Counted from the stretch's first letter, positions 47,820 to 59,992 are shown. The stretch: DNA of 64,000 bases from Puffinus mauretanicus (GCA_023333565.1 JAJKFH010000385.1:744001-808000); one strand, 5' to 3'. Made by a program: numbers and translations. Notes: generated by a model not told the origin, from the sequence alone.

Positions 47820-48873
47820 ATGGTTAGCGACCTGCTACACCACTTAGACACACACAAGTCTATGAGGCCAGGTGGGATCCACCCAAGGGTACTAAGGGAG
47901 CTGGCGGAAGTGCTCACCAAGCCACTTTCAATCATTTATCAGCAGTCCTGGCTAACGGGGGAGGTCCCAGTTGACTGGAGGTTAACAAATATGATGCCCG
48001 TCTACAAGAAGGGCCAGAAGAAGGGTCCGGGGAACTACAGGCCTGTCAGTCTGACCTTGGTACCGGGGGAGGTTATGGAGCGGATCATCTTGAATGCCAT
48101 GACACGGCATGCACAGGACAACCAGGTGATCAGGCCCAGTCAGTTATGCCTTCATGAAAGGCAAGTTCTGCTTGACTAACCTGATCTCCTTCTATGACAA
48201 GGTGACCTGCTTAGTGGATGAGGGAAAGGGTGTGGATGTTGTAAACTGTAACTTCAGTTTGAACTTCAGTAAGTTCAAACTGTTTAACTTTAGTAAAGCC
48301 TTTGACACCATTTCCCACAGCATTCTCCTGGAGAAACTGGCTGCTCATGGCTTGGATGGGTGTACACTTTGCTGGGTAAAAAACTGGCTGGATAGCTGAG
48401 CCCAGAGAGTTGTGGTGAATGGAGTTAAATCCAGTTGGCGCCCGGTCATGAGCGGTGTTCACCAGGGCTCAGTTTTGGGGCCAGTTCTGTTTAATATCTT
48501 TATCAACGATCTGGACGAGGGGATCGAGTGCTCCCTCAGTAAATTTGCAGACGACACCAAGTTGGGCGGGAGTGTTGATCTGCTTGAGAGTAGGAAGGCT
48601 CTGCAGAGGGACCTGGACAGGCTGGATCGATGGGCTGAGGCCAACTGTATGAGGTTCAACAAGGCCAAGTGCCGGGTCCTGCACTTCGGCCACACCAACC
48701 CCAGGCATCGCTACAGGCTTGGGGAAGAGTGGCTGGAAAGCTGCCCAGAGGAAAGGGACCTGGGGGTGCTGGTTGACAGCCGGCTGAACATGAGCCGGCA
48801 GTGTGCCCAGGTGGCCAAGGCCAACAGCATCCTGGCCTGTGTCAGAACTAGTGTGGCCAGCAGGACTAGATAA
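47820..48873 (+). pseudogene. CR1 ORF2: reverse-transcriptase domain, broken
   Basis: RT motifs appear in order. 'NYRPVSLT' is near 48032-48055 in one frame. A frameshift follows near 48150-48179, and then 'KFCLTNLISFYDKVT' and 'FSKAFDTISH' (motif A) appear. A TGA at 48397 lies where CR1 has a CGA arginine codon. '[23 protein letters not shown]' (motif B; Pro before Gln replaced by His) comes next, then '[10 protein letters not shown]' (motif C, the catalytic FADD box, near 48541-48570). The downstream '[16 protein letters not shown]' block is intact, and the frame ends at a TAA at 48871-48873. The first aspartate of motif A (LDFSKAFD in relatives) reads Asn, and 12 extra codons are inserted there. 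The enzyme is dead. Confidence 0.92.
48255..48282. repeat. Perfect 12-bp inverted repeat inside CR1 motif A
   Basis: CAGTTTGAACTT (48255-48266), a 4-bp loop CAGT, then AAGTTCAAACTG (48271-48282). It sits within a 36-bp in-frame insertion not present in related CR1 copies. The flanks repeat 'AACTT(C/T)AGT' three times. Confidence 0.9.
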
Positions 48874-48879
48874 GTGATC

Positions 48880-49198
48880 GTCTTCACTGTACTCAGCACT
48901 GGTGATGCCGCACCTCAAATCCTGTGTTCAGTTTTGGGGCCCTCACTACAAGAAGGACATGGAGGTGCTGGAGCGTGTCCAGAGAAGGGCAGCGAAGCTG
49001 GTGAAGGGTCTGGAGCACAAGTCTTATGAGGAGCAGCTGAGGGAACTGGGTTTTTTTAGTCTGGAGAAGAGGAGGCTGAGGGGAGACCTTACCGCTCTCT
49101 ACAACTACCTGAAAGGAGGTTGTAGCGAGGTGGGGGTCAGTCTCTTCTGCCAAGTAACAAGTGATAGGACAAGAGGAAATGGCCTCAAGTTGCGCTAA
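48880..49198 (+). pseudogene. CR1 ORF2: C-terminal end
   Basis: In a third frame the sequence reads '[29 protein letters not shown]', then '[39 protein letters not shown]' and '[13 protein letters not shown]'. It stops at TAA (49196-49198), where relatives have CAA for glutamine. Unlike the 18.9-kb copy, the '[10 protein letters not shown]' part is intact. The open frame of relatives continues through RFRLDIR...EVF, seen here as untranslated DNA up to about 49345. Confidence 0.9.
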
Positions 49199-49425
49199 GG
49201 GAGGTTTAGATTGGATAGTAGGAAAAATTTCTTCACTGAAAGGGCTGTCAAGCCTTGGAACAGGCTGCCCAGGGAAGTGGTTGAGTGACCATCCTTGGAG
49301 GTATTTAAAAGACATGTAGACGTGGTGCTCAGGGACATGGTTTAGTGGTGGACTTGGCAGTGCTAGGTTAACGGTTGGACTCAATGATCTTAGAGGTCTT
49401 TTCCAACCTGAACGATTCTATGAGG

Positions 49426-50728
49426 TCACACAAGCCTGTTTTCCACAAGTTAAGAACATACACACAGTTACTATGGCTCAGCTGGCTGTCAGAAATTTTA
49501 TCTGAGCCCTTATTTTTACTGCTCAAGATTATTCTGATTAAATTTCAGTTTCTGTTTTAGCATGACAAAAAAATATTTCAGGAAACACAAATTCAGTCTA
49601 TTCCACTGCCTTGCCTTTGTTCAAGCGTAAATAATAAACAACTGAAAGTCAACTGATGGATCCAGCCTTACTGTTCTCTAACCTCCCACACTTCAATATG
49701 AAAACAGTAGGGGTAAGTAGGCCTTCACATCAAACCAAGAAGCTGGTTTGCATTTGGCTGCTGTCCTTTCTTAGAGTTGCCCTGTCAGCACAGGAGGTGA
49801 AAGGTCTCAGTGCATTTTATGAGGTCCATGTTGCTGACCCTGCATCAGGCCCGGACTAAAACATCAGGGGCAGTGTTTAGACAGGGCAGGTCTTGCTTTC
49901 TGCACTGCTTTTTGGGGTGTCTGACTCTCTCCGAAGTTTGTGTCTCGGCTCTGGTGATCCCAGTCACCCCGCTGGGGACAGCTTCCTAAACCTTAGATGT
50001 TGTGATACACAGAGTCACCAAGAGCTGTTCCAATTCTGGGCCAAAGAAAACATTTGGCTTCTACCTCTGTTCATGTCAGTAGTCTCCCTCCACTACACCT
50101 GCCTCCAAACCGGTGTCACACTGGAATTCCCATAACTTGAATCCCTAATACTCTTCTTTTGTTAAAACATTTAAATATGTAGCAAGACTGACACAGGGCA
50201 CCTTAGCCTATGAACATGTGCGGGTGAAGAGAAGGTGAGTTAAGGTGCTAGAAAATAGAAGAGCTGCAGCTCAATCCCCATCATTGCGTAGCAGAGCTGA
50301 GAATTGAGGCCAGGTTCCCAGATTTTCCCTTGCTTGTCCTTGGAAAGTGAATCCTTCCTTTCAGAAAATGGTCTGTGGTCTGTGCCCATGCAGCACCTTG
50401 CAATGGACTCAGAAGTGCTGGTACTTCACCCCCTCACTACTGACACATGAGCTATCTCTCACCTGAGACAGCAAGACAAGCGCACTTGAAGGTTGATCAC
50501 TGGATATATCCAAAAAGTCCTCTTTGCTCTGAATTCTGCTTCATTTATCTAAGTAAGTGGAAAGTGAACTCCTCAGACTGAATATTAATTAGGCCAAATA
50601 AATGCAAACCAGAAGGGAAACAAAAAAAGAACTGTTAGTAAGGATCATCCACCAGTCTGTGGTTGGATAATATCTTTGGAGAGCATTGCTTTCTTAAAAG
50701 AGTTAATGAAAGACACCAAGACACCATT
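49426..50728. other. Unique non-coding sequence
   Basis: No exon or repeat was recognised. No retroviral coding sequence lies next to the LTR-like element that starts at about 50731. Confidence 0.5.
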
Positions 50729-50730
50729 CG

Positions 50731-51206
50731 TGACTGTGGCTGTGTACGAAGAAGTCAGCTATGATTTATTCAGGAAAATCTATGGGAGTGGTGGAGAGGG
50801 GGAAAAAGAAAGAGCAGCCTAAATTTCTGGTGCCAGAGCTTTTATGCCTTCGTATCAGCTCCAGGAGTTTTCTGGCTGCCACTTGTAAAATTCTTTGGAT
50901 GTCCCCTGATGTTTCTTTCCCCTCAGCCCAGCATCACGGGCCTTGTGCCTACCCATTTTACCATGACCTACTTCTGCCTTATCTTCACACTGTCTCTCTT
51001 CTGATCTCCACCCACCTCCATGGTAGACCAGGCCTCCTTAAACAGAATGGCCATTGTATTGTTTTCTTTTGATTAACACCTTTTCCTGTGACCCTGCTTG
51101 TCCAGCTGAGCTCAGGTGTCACCTCATTCTGGCTTCTAGAGGACATTCCTTCTCCAAGAGCCGATATGCTCCATGAAAACTGATTCAGTTTACCTTAAAT
51201 TAGGCA
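50731..51206 (-). mobile_element. Probable endogenous retrovirus LTR (limits approximate)
   Basis: On the minus strand the piece has LTR architecture. A long non-coding U3-like stretch is followed by a TATA-type box GCATAAAAGC (50838-50847 plus coordinates) and, about 70 bp later, a polyadenylation signal AATAAA (50765-50770), then a short U5-like end. Ends compatible with TG...CA exist at 51206 and 50731. Just beyond the 3' end, TGGTGTC occurs twice (50712-50718, 50720-50726), the start expected for a tRNA-Leu primer site. Just before the 5' end stands a G-rich AGACAGGGGG, polypurine-like. Both cannot be genuine for a single LTR, and I found no matching target duplication. It could be an old LTR with lost edges. 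Confidence 0.5.
50838..50847 (-). promoter_or_regulatory. TATA-type box of the 50.7-kb LTR
   Basis: GCATAAAAGC on the minus strand lies about 70 bp upstream of AATAAA, the spacing usual for U3-R of short retroviral LTRs. This is inferred from motif and spacing. Confidence 0.45.
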
Positions 51207-51770
51207 CCCCCTGTCTGGTGAATGGAATTGCTCTATCAAGCATGTTGTCAGGAGCTCTCTCCAGGGGCCATACACAGCTCCTGAGAGACACCTGATACTT
51301 CAGGGAGTTGCTCCTGGCCTCCATCTGTCTGTCCACTGTTGGTCCTATATCACATCTGCTAGCACTTTGCAGATATCTCACATGTTCCATGGCAACTCCC
51401 TTACCACAAGATCCCTGTGTGTAGGCAGCTGAATTGAGGTCTAGATATTGGCTGATCCTACACCAGTGCTGTAGGATGCTGGTCTCCAGCTCTGCCACAG
51501 CCCTGTCCTGCTCAGCCATGGGCCCTGAAACCCATTCTCATCCCTCTGGCCCTGCCCAGCCATTCCAGAGCTGTGTCTGACCCTGGCTTGCCTCACTGAT
51601 CCTGGTCCCGGTCCTGACCCCAACCTGTGCCCTGGTATCCCAACATGGCCTTGGCCCCATGGGGGTGCCTGATGCCTGGGGCTGTGGCCTGATCCCAACT
51701 TTTCCCCACAACCTACCCTGCTTCCCCAGTTAAAGTCTTTGCTACTGAGTTCTTGCATGCCCTCTGTCTG
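51207..51770 (-). other. GC-rich stretch upstream of the LTR, possibly ERV-related
   Basis: Sequence on the U3 side of the LTR is C/T-rich on the plus strand (51540-51720) and gives 109- and 105-codon minus-strand frames with no known domain. If the LTR is a 3' LTR, this would be the end of an internal region. I see no recognisable envelope or polymerase motif, so it may be plain host sequence. Confidence 0.25.
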
Positions 51771-51774
51771 GTTG

Positions 51775-54700
51775 GTTTAACCAGTGTTGTGGTCCATGTG
51801 GCAATGAAAATAAGCTGTACTATAAATGGCCACACTAGAAGTGTTGGCCTCAAGACAAGTATCACAAGCAGCTTTAATCACAAATCACACTCAATGGGGC
51901 TGCACAGGAGCCAAAATGGAGATAAACTGAGCAACTTTTGAAAAAAAATTGAGCCATTTCAAATACAGCAGCTGATTTATTAGTACTCATTTTCCATGCA
52001 CTTCATTGAACAGATTTCTCTGTTTATGAATTCTGTTTCAAGTATTTTTCAATACCGGGAAGCAGGCCTGACCCAATCCTTATATTCCAACATTCCCACA
52101 ATTTTAGCAGTATTATGAATCTACATCTAACTTCTAGTTTGCCAAAAGACACCATATTTCCAGGGGAGGGAGGCAGTATCCCAGATCCATATAGCCCTTA
52201 ATCTTGGAGTGTTCTAAATTTTGAGCCAGCTTTAAATGTGACTAGCTTACAGCATGAGTCCTTTTTATTTTATTCTTTTTTTTTTTGTGTGTGTGTATGA
52301 ATACAGTCCAATGAGGTGTAATGAATCTAACACTGCTGCAAGGAAAACAGACACGGCCAGGTGCTTTTCTCTAGCTGAAAAGCTCTGGTCCTCCACCCCT
52401 CTGGGTGGGATTAAGTCAAGGCGAAGGGCAGGGCTCAGTTTCATAACAGGGGAGATACTCTCTTGAGTACTCAAGGTGTCTGGATGGATCTGCAAAATAG
52501 GGTCCTAGAAAAGACTCATCCTGTTCTGGAGTGGTGCCTGAAGGTCATGTGGGATCTCCTAGGGCATTTCTAATGGCACCAAACTGAGCCCTAGATCATT
52601 ACTGACTGAAACTCAGATATCTAGTGCACAGGTAGTCACATGGGGACATTTATCTTTAGGTGTTTCAGTTTGGAGTTGGATGTCCCCATTTGTGCTAGAT
52701 GAAGTGGATTAGCAGGGCACAGACTAGGCCGGCTTGGTGTGATGCTGCATAAAAACGTCCAAGAAAACAGCCCAGCTGTGGGAGTCCCATACTCGGCACA
52801 AGAGACTTGACAGGCCTGTAATTCATTGTCGTCTGGTACGAGACGCTATTTGAATATGGGCTGTTGCAACTACTTAGGGAAACTGTAATGTGAGTGCAGG
52901 CCAAGCAGAAAAATCAAGTGATGTTCAGATGAAATTGATAAGCCATTGAATTGTCTCTTCCTGCATCTTGAATGAATGGAGCTTAACAAATAATTTTTTT
53001 TAATGGGAAACATATCCATGCAATGCACACAGTTCTGAAAATTGTCAGGCTGGAGGCCAAGCAAAATAAGTTTTAGGATTTTCTCAGCTTCATAATTGTG
53101 TTATAACATCGTATGATAGAAATTGGGCTGTGGCATTAATTCTGCTCTCTGGCATTAAAAAGAAGAGGAAGTATTCTTTAATTGACATCTAAAATTTCAT
53201 TCATGGGGTATTAACTGAATTAGCTTTTTGTCTACTGAACTCTCTTCTGTGTTTCTGATAATATGATTTAACTTTGGCACTAAGGAATTCTTTTATTTGT
53301 GAAACGCTAATCTGTATCAAGCAGAGAAGAGGAAAAAATCACTTATGGGAGACACGGAAGAACTGCAATGTTTTTAAACTGAAGGAATGGATCTGCTATT
53401 TCAATGCTCTGACTGATCTATCTCTATCCTACCTGAAAATCATTTTAAAAAAAGTCTCTGACCCCTGCAATGAATATTTGGACCTCCCCCCTAAATGCCC
53501 CTATAAAGGCTACTGGCATTGTATGCTTTCCTTGCCACTGAATTCACCTGTTTGTAGGTTGTTTTCAGTATCACAAGTCTGGGATGTGGTGAGATGGAGA
53601 GCTAAACCTGTTCAGGACTTCCCTGAAAACAATGTCTGGAGGTCACTGCTGGATTGGAACATAAGTCTTGTCAGCAAAAAATACTTTCCCCTGTGAACTT
53701 AATTTAGTGTATCCATTTAGTATTATTATCATTACTGTCTTCATCTAGACACAAAACCCTATGTTTGCAGTTTTGCTTTGTCCAGTGAGGGAAAAAAAAA
53801 CCCAAATGGCTGAGGAATTTTCTCTTTCCTGTTATTTATGAGAGTAAGCTGGGGTTTCTGACAGATGTCATGTGGATCTTTGTCCTTTAAGAATTTGGAG
53901 AATTTTGGCAAAGATTTTTGTGAACATTTCACACCATTTGAGTGGTGGCAGGAGGGTAAAAACACCTTGAACAAGCATGGGTAGGTTTCATCTCCTACGC
54001 ACAAGAGTTGTGAGAGAACTTGAATTTTCCTCCACTCTGTTGCCTTAATCAATGGCCCAACCTTCTGAAGGTTGGCCAGAGAAGTCCTTCTGCCATGGGA
54101 AATGGATGGAGATTCTCTCTCACAGTCGATGCAGTGTTGTTGATGGGTTTGGTGGGAAACATGTGTACACTCCTGAAAGATACTAGCAACATGCTGAGGT
54201 TATTGTATTATTTCATGAGTGCTGCAAATTGCTCTGAAGACAGAAAACCCAATTGTCTCTTCCATCCTTGGAGAGAAATTAACCTGGAATGTCAAAGCAA
54301 AATCATTGGAGCCTCTAGGCTAATCATGTCACCAGGCTGGTTCCCTGTGTTAATTATGAAAGCTGTTGTCGATTGTTTCTATTTCTCACTCTTCCTCATT
54401 GTGATAAATTGTCCATTAAAAGGAAAAAAAAACCCACCCAAATGCATTACACTGATTTCCTATTCCAGCATACTGGCTAGGGATAGTAGAGAAGGGTACT
54501 GACAAGTTGCAGAGCATCTGTTCTTGTTTACAGAGTGCTCAATCGCAGCTGAATGGCTTGCTGGAAAATAACTATAATCCATGGAACTGAACAATCCTAG
54601 AAAAAAAATTCATTGCCTTTGTTGCTGTTACTCAATCAAATATGTGGAGGTGAACCAGAGCTTGAGGTTGGTTTGCCAGTTGGTGTCCCTATTCTTTTCC

Positions 54701-55732
54701 TTTAGCAGAGGTGGAGACAAATAATTTAGCAAACACTGGAAAGTAGCTTTTACAAGGCAAGCATCTGAACATGCTGTGCAGATGAGCAAAGAACAATCCT
54801 TGCTTCTGATGGGTCACTACCCGCCTAAAACATCTTAGCTCTGATCCTGTCTAGGGTGTGTGAGTGCTTTTGAGGTGGTGCAGGGCTGTGTTCTTCATCA
54901 CTCTTGGACAATGAAGATATCCTGAGGTGTATTGCAAGGGACATCAGTTCAAACCCCAATTCAAGAAGCATGTTGTATCTCACTGCATTTTGCTTTGTTG
55001 TGTAGCCCTTGTTTGGATTAGTGATGTGCCATGGTGTGCAGGACTGAAAATGGAAAAAGAAATTTTTGAATTGCAGGAGCTCCGTATGAGGTATCAAAAT
55101 CTGGATTTCATTAACTGAAAGCAATTTTTCTGCTTCTCGATAAGACTGAGAAACCAAGAGTTTCTAGTAACATTACTGGGAGTTGCTGAGCTTTGCTATT
55201 TAGGTGTATTGAAGTGAATTGGGAGTTTCTTTCCAGACAACCTTTTTTGAGAGAAACGCTGACTATGGCTCTTCCCAGTGAAACATCACCACAGGAGGAC
55301 AAGCCAAATTCCTGCAGTACTTCCCATGTCTTATTCTGAAATATTTTTTTTCTTATTTTCTGTTTGTGGTTAAACAGCTGCCAGGCTTTACCAAAGAAGC
55401 AATCGCCAGTTAATGCAGGGTTATGTGATATATGTTTAAGTGCTTGGGGGATCTTTGTACTGTAAAGGACATTGAAATGCAAGATATCATATCTGGTTAT
55501 AGAATAGCTCTGAATGTATATTAGTTGTTCCCCAAGACAATAAACAAGCAACAGCTGGTGTAGTTTTAAAATGGGCATTCAAATTAATCTACCCCTTAAG
55601 TTTTGAGGGCAAAGCTGAGTGAAAAGCCTTGCATCATTACATAACATTAATTCTTACAAATAATAATTATATGTCAATATCATATTTATTTTGACTAAAG
55701 GCACATTGAAATCGAAACAGTGAGGTGTTGAA
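51775..55732. other. Unique non-coding sequence
   Basis: No exon or repeat family was recognised. A T/GT simple run lies at 52269-52298. Open frames at 53274-53696 (+, 140), 54020-54502 (+, 160) and 55111-55578 (-, 155) lack domains and are AT-rich. Confidence 0.5.
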
Positions 55733-55734
55733 TA

Positions 55735-55957
55735 AGGGAAAAATATTTTCAGCATGAGGATGGTCAGACATGGGAGCAGATTGCCCAGAGAGGTTGTGCC
55801 ATCTCCATTCTGGCAGGATTTTTAAAGACCCGACTGGATAAAGCACTGAAGCAGCCTGGTCTCGTCTTGTGAATGTCCCTGCTTTGAGCAGAAGGTCGGG
55901 TTAAGACCTGCTAAGGTCCCTTCCCACATGAATTCTCCTATAAGTCTATGATCCTAT
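55735..55957 (+). mobile_element. Old CR1 3' remnant
   Basis: Blocks in order: 'AGATTGCCCAGAGAGGTTGTGcCATCTCCATTC', 'AAAGACCCGACTGGAtAAAGCACTG', 'CCCTGCTTTGAGCAGAAGGTcGGgTtAaGAcCTgCtaAGGTCCCTTCCcAcaTgaAttCTcCTATAAgTCTATGATCCTATG'. This is the 3' UTR of an older CR1 family in plus orientation, with an eroded terminal repeat. Confidence 0.85.
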
Positions 55958-55959
55958 GT

Positions 55960-57328
55960 TCTTTGATGGTGTGTTAAGATTTCAGTCAAGCAGGTCTATT
56001 TGTGCTGGTGCTGTCAAATACCATCCACAGAGGCCTTATATTTCTTGCCCTTACACAGAAGTAGGACCATTAGGGTTAGTGGTTCTGAACTGGCATGCTA
56101 GAGGGCCTTCTGGAGAAAAGGGTGTTAGGGCTGTTGCCATTGGCAAAGCCTGGGATTTAGTTGACCTTATAGTAATGGATTGGGTTGATAGGATGGGACA
56201 GTGTTTTGGAGGACTTCCAAAGCAAGGAGAGAAAGCTTGTGTTTGATGAGGAAACAAGGGAGGAATATGGCTGGAGAGTTGTAATAGAACAATAGGATGA
56301 AGAAGGGACATGCTCTTATGGGTGGTGTTTTGAATGGACTCCCAGAAATAATCAAATGTAGCTGAATATAGCAGAAAAAATCCTGCTGGCCTCTTTTTAA
56401 TTTATGCAGCTTATGTTTTTGGTGCTAGTCCTAGGAAAAGGATCCCAGTGTTATCTGAGGATAAATATCAGTCCTCAATAAAACCCTTGAGTGATGCCAA
56501 TATGTCCCGTCAGAAATAAGCCACCAAAGCAATAGATGGAGATACCTCTGGCGAACCCTACAGTCTATTGGCTGAGGTGGTTTTTTTGTTCACTTGTTTT
56601 TTCCAAAGCATCTTTTTAGCAGATTAGAGAATAAATTATCACCCTCAGATGTTTCCATTTTTCTCACAGTTTCCCAATGCTCCTGTCAATTCCTAAGGCA
56701 TAATTTTTTTTAGTATTTGCAGTCTCCAGTCTAAACCTCTTGATATGATAATTCTGAAAGCCTTGCTTCAGTGCCAGTACCAAGGTGTGCAGTCTGCTGA
56801 GAAGACGTCCCTGTGATGTATATTCTTGCTTGGGCCCTGTGTTGCCGTGTCGTGCTGAGCAAAGGAGAGCTAATACAGGGAAGATGCTAGCATGGGGGCA
56901 CTGCAGAGGACATAGTTGCTATGATTCCCTGTCCTACATAGTCCCCTTTTTCTGGAGAGGTCACAAATCCTTCCTGCTCGCTTTCTAGCTGCACAACACT
57001 GCTCACTGTCATCTAATTCATGAACGCTTGGCACAGTTGGCAAAACTTTTTCATTTTCCTGCAGCCCAGATGGATTGTGACTTTTATGGACTATCTGGAC
57101 AATAAATTATTTCCCATCATTAGAGGTAATCTTGGATAATATTACAATGTCGGGTTTCAGCATGTGGTTTTAAAAGCCTTGCTGGTTATAAGTAAAATAG
57201 GTAAAAATATTAATTTTTATAGAATCTGGGTTTTTTTCTGGCTTTTAAAAGTAGGTTCTCCTATGCAGCTGGTCAAAAAATGCTTGAGGGAAGAGTTATA
57301 TACCCCTTTTCTTGATTAGATTACTTGG
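55960..57328. other. Unique non-coding sequence
   Basis: Nothing recognisable was found. Confidence 0.55.
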
Positions 57329-57329
57329 C

Positions 57330-57402
57330 AGTGAGGACGATGAGGCATGGAGGCCCCTCAGAGAACCGGGAATCAGCCCAGCTCTCCTGAACCTGAGACA
57401 TA
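57330..57402. repeat. Possible MIR/L2-like relic
   Basis: 'GAGGacGATGAGGCAtgGAGgcCCctcAGaGaaccGGGAATcagcCCAGcTCTCCTGAaCCT' resembles the 'aactgaggcacagagaggt...gctgggaatagaacccaggtctcctgactcc' region of MIR/L2-derived repeats. The match is weak. Confidence 0.3.
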
Positions 57403-57404
57403 AC

Positions 57405-59992
57405 CAAAAGCGTGGCTGGTGCAGTCCCCGAGCCTCCCGAGCAGTTCTTCTGTAAAGTCAGTAAGTCCACCTGCATAGATCTCACCAGCTGAAATAAGAA
57501 AGCCCATTCAAAGAAAAGCTCTTACTTTTCAAATATTTCAGATTGCTCTCCAATAACGATTTTCATATTTCACTTTCCCATCTCAACGCTGGGACGCGTC
57601 ATGGGAAAGATGGGTGAAATGATAGAGTCCAAATGGATGCCTGCGCTCCTCTGAAGAGGCACAAATGGTTACGGCTGTGGGTTTGCATCCGACCCTACTC
57701 TAATATCCATTTATTTTTAGCAGTTTTCACCACTTGCTAGTGCACGTTTCCCATGGAACGGGGAGCTTCAGAAGCCATTGGAAGGGTGCTGAGGTCTGAT
57801 TTGCATTTCCATGTCTACAGCCAGGAGGATGTCAGTCAGCATCTTTACGGGGTAGATTCAGGGGGAGAGCCACAAGGCCGATGCCAAAGGACCATGCCTA
57901 CACCTTCACATAGTGCTTGCTGCCTTGGCCCAGTGAGTCCCCGCGTAGCGGCACACAGTGTGTGGGTGCGAGAGCTGAGGAGTGCGGCTGCCTGCCCATG
58001 GCCCTGCCATCACCGGCTTGGGAGGGTTCCCCTCTGATGTGCTTGTTCTGCTTTCAGACCCACGCTCATCCCGGGTCAGGAGTGTTTCCACTGGCTCACA
58101 TGGGCCTGGCCCCAGAGTATCTGCACTGGGGTGGAAACACAAACCCAGTAAGGGAACGTTGCTACAAGGGACACTTTTTTTTTTGGTGTCATTTAGGGGG
58201 TGATCTGATGCCCAAAGTGTCTCAGCAGAATTGATTCAGCAGTTGCACAGTTTGTGAGCAGTCAATGCTGCTCCTAAGTGCCTGCTGACAGTAAATACCT
58301 AATTGATTTTTTTGATTTGCTTCTGCAGGATACGCTTAGCCTTAAAAATACATTACGATATCAGGCTATCGCTTTTTTCCAGCTATCCTGCTTTGAATTC
58401 ACTACTGATCTTGGACATAAGTAATGATACAGTTCAGATTCTGGTCATTTACCTTGACCGACTTCAGAAGAAGTTCCTGCTAAAAATGAAGGTCACCAAA
58501 TCAAAAACATTTCTGTGTACATTATAATCCCTCAAGCACAGTGTTGAGTGCCAGACTGGCTAGGAGAACAGCACTGGTCCTTGCAGTTAACTGGACAGTT
58601 TCTTCCTCACTGATGCTTTTCCAGAAAGGTATTAGCACAATGGAACATGTGTTGCTGAAACGCATAAACACTGAGCACCGGATGCAATGGACTTGGTCGA
58701 TTTTGCTCTCTCCCAGTGTGCCCTGATGAGTTCGGAGTGGGATCCAGTAATTTAATTTGTGATATCTTTAAGATCACTGCAACAACTCAAAAGCTGTGGA
58801 CAGAGGCAAATAACATTTTGTAATATATTTATTGAATGGTAATACAAACCAGAGAAATCTATAAAGAAGGGAGGAAATCATATTCCCTGTCTGGGAAGGT
58901 ACTGAACTGAATTTTAAACCAGAGAACCAGACATGGTTGAGACTGAGAAGGGAAGGGGGAGAGTTCACCCGACTTTCCCCTTAAGAAATAAATTACTGGT
59001 GAGACCACACAACTTTCTTCCAGTTTTCTGTCCTTCTGATCTCCCTTTACAAGTAGACACGCTCACATTTTGATGGTCTCCCCCATTTTTGGAAGTATTG
59101 CCCTTGATGAAGGTTTACATAAGATTCTTTTATTTTTCTCCCCAGAGGACGAGTTGTTCTTGCAGCTGAAATCCCTGCCAGAAAGTCCTACCCTCTGCTT
59201 ATAGTACGTAGAGAGTAATAGGACACTGAGACAGTGAAGCTGTTTTTACTCTGTGTTAGGCAGCAGTTTCCCTTCATATACCACCATCACTGCTGAATAG
59301 CATGGAATGAGAAAAGGCTCAGTCTCTGTAATAAAGTCAATAGCTCCTCATCTGAAGGATAAGAGGGATTTCAGCCAAGGGAGCAGAATGGCTTGCTTTC
59401 TCTTCATTTCTCATTTTAGTTTCTACTTTGTGTTCCTCAACACATACATTACCCCTTTTTTGCAGTCACTGGGGGATAAATTAGTCCAAGATCCTGCTTA
59501 CCACTACTTCAGCACTTATACCATTTCTGATCAACCTATACTTAACATGTAACCTATACCCCTTCTGAATTTGTCATAAAGATTTCCATGGGAATTGTGT
59601 TCTCCAGACCAGATTCTGCTTTGTTATTTCAGTATAAAAACACAGCACTTCCACTGAAACCCTACCATTTTTTATCTCCACCCACATCTATGAAATTTGT
59701 GATTCCCTGGAATTATTCTGGATTTGCACTGGAATAAGTAATAAGTTGAATATGGCCGTAAACATATTTACTGTGAAGATTTACTGCACCAAATAACTGC
59801 AATGGTTATAAATCTTTTAAATTTCAGGTAAAATGAATTTATATTCTGATGCTAGTGTTTGAAGGCACAAACTTTGGAATTGGTTTCAAATAAATCTCAG
59901 GATTGCAGTTAGGTAGATTTTGCTTATTATTCTTTGTTTGTAATAGGCAGGCTAAAATTGTGTCTTCTGAATTTCATATCATAAATACAATT
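57405..59992. other. Unique non-coding sequence
   Basis: No exon or repeat was recognised. The AT-rich stretch 59750-59960 reads like non-coding DNA under some constraint, an impression only. Confidence 0.5.

Larger units (their letters stand above)
46985..49423 (+). mobile_element. CR1 non-LTR retrotransposon, longest copy in the window (~2.4 kb)
   Basis: This plus-strand copy keeps the C-terminal part of the endonuclease, nearly all of the reverse transcriptase and the 3' UTR. It ends in TTTTCCAACCTGAACGATTCTATGA (to 49423). The first recognisable CR1 sequence is GTCCTGGAGTGTGTGGAAGAGAACTTCCTGAC near 47003; the exact 5' break is uncertain (about 46960-47000). A full CR1 is roughly 4.5 kb, so the 5' UTR, ORF1 and most of the endonuclease are missing. 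It closely resembles the 18.9- and 61.7-kb copies, so it is among the younger insertions here, yet it has accumulated several stops, frameshifts and an unusual foldback insertion (48255-48282). Confidence 0.95.

Noticed and set aside
48893..49384. 163-codon minus-strand ORF
   Set aside because: Antisense of the CR1 ORF2 C-terminus and 3' UTR.
54020..54502. 160-codon plus-strand ORF with hydrophobic stretches
   Set aside because: Hydrophobicity is expected from T-rich DNA; no recognisable family and no splice context.
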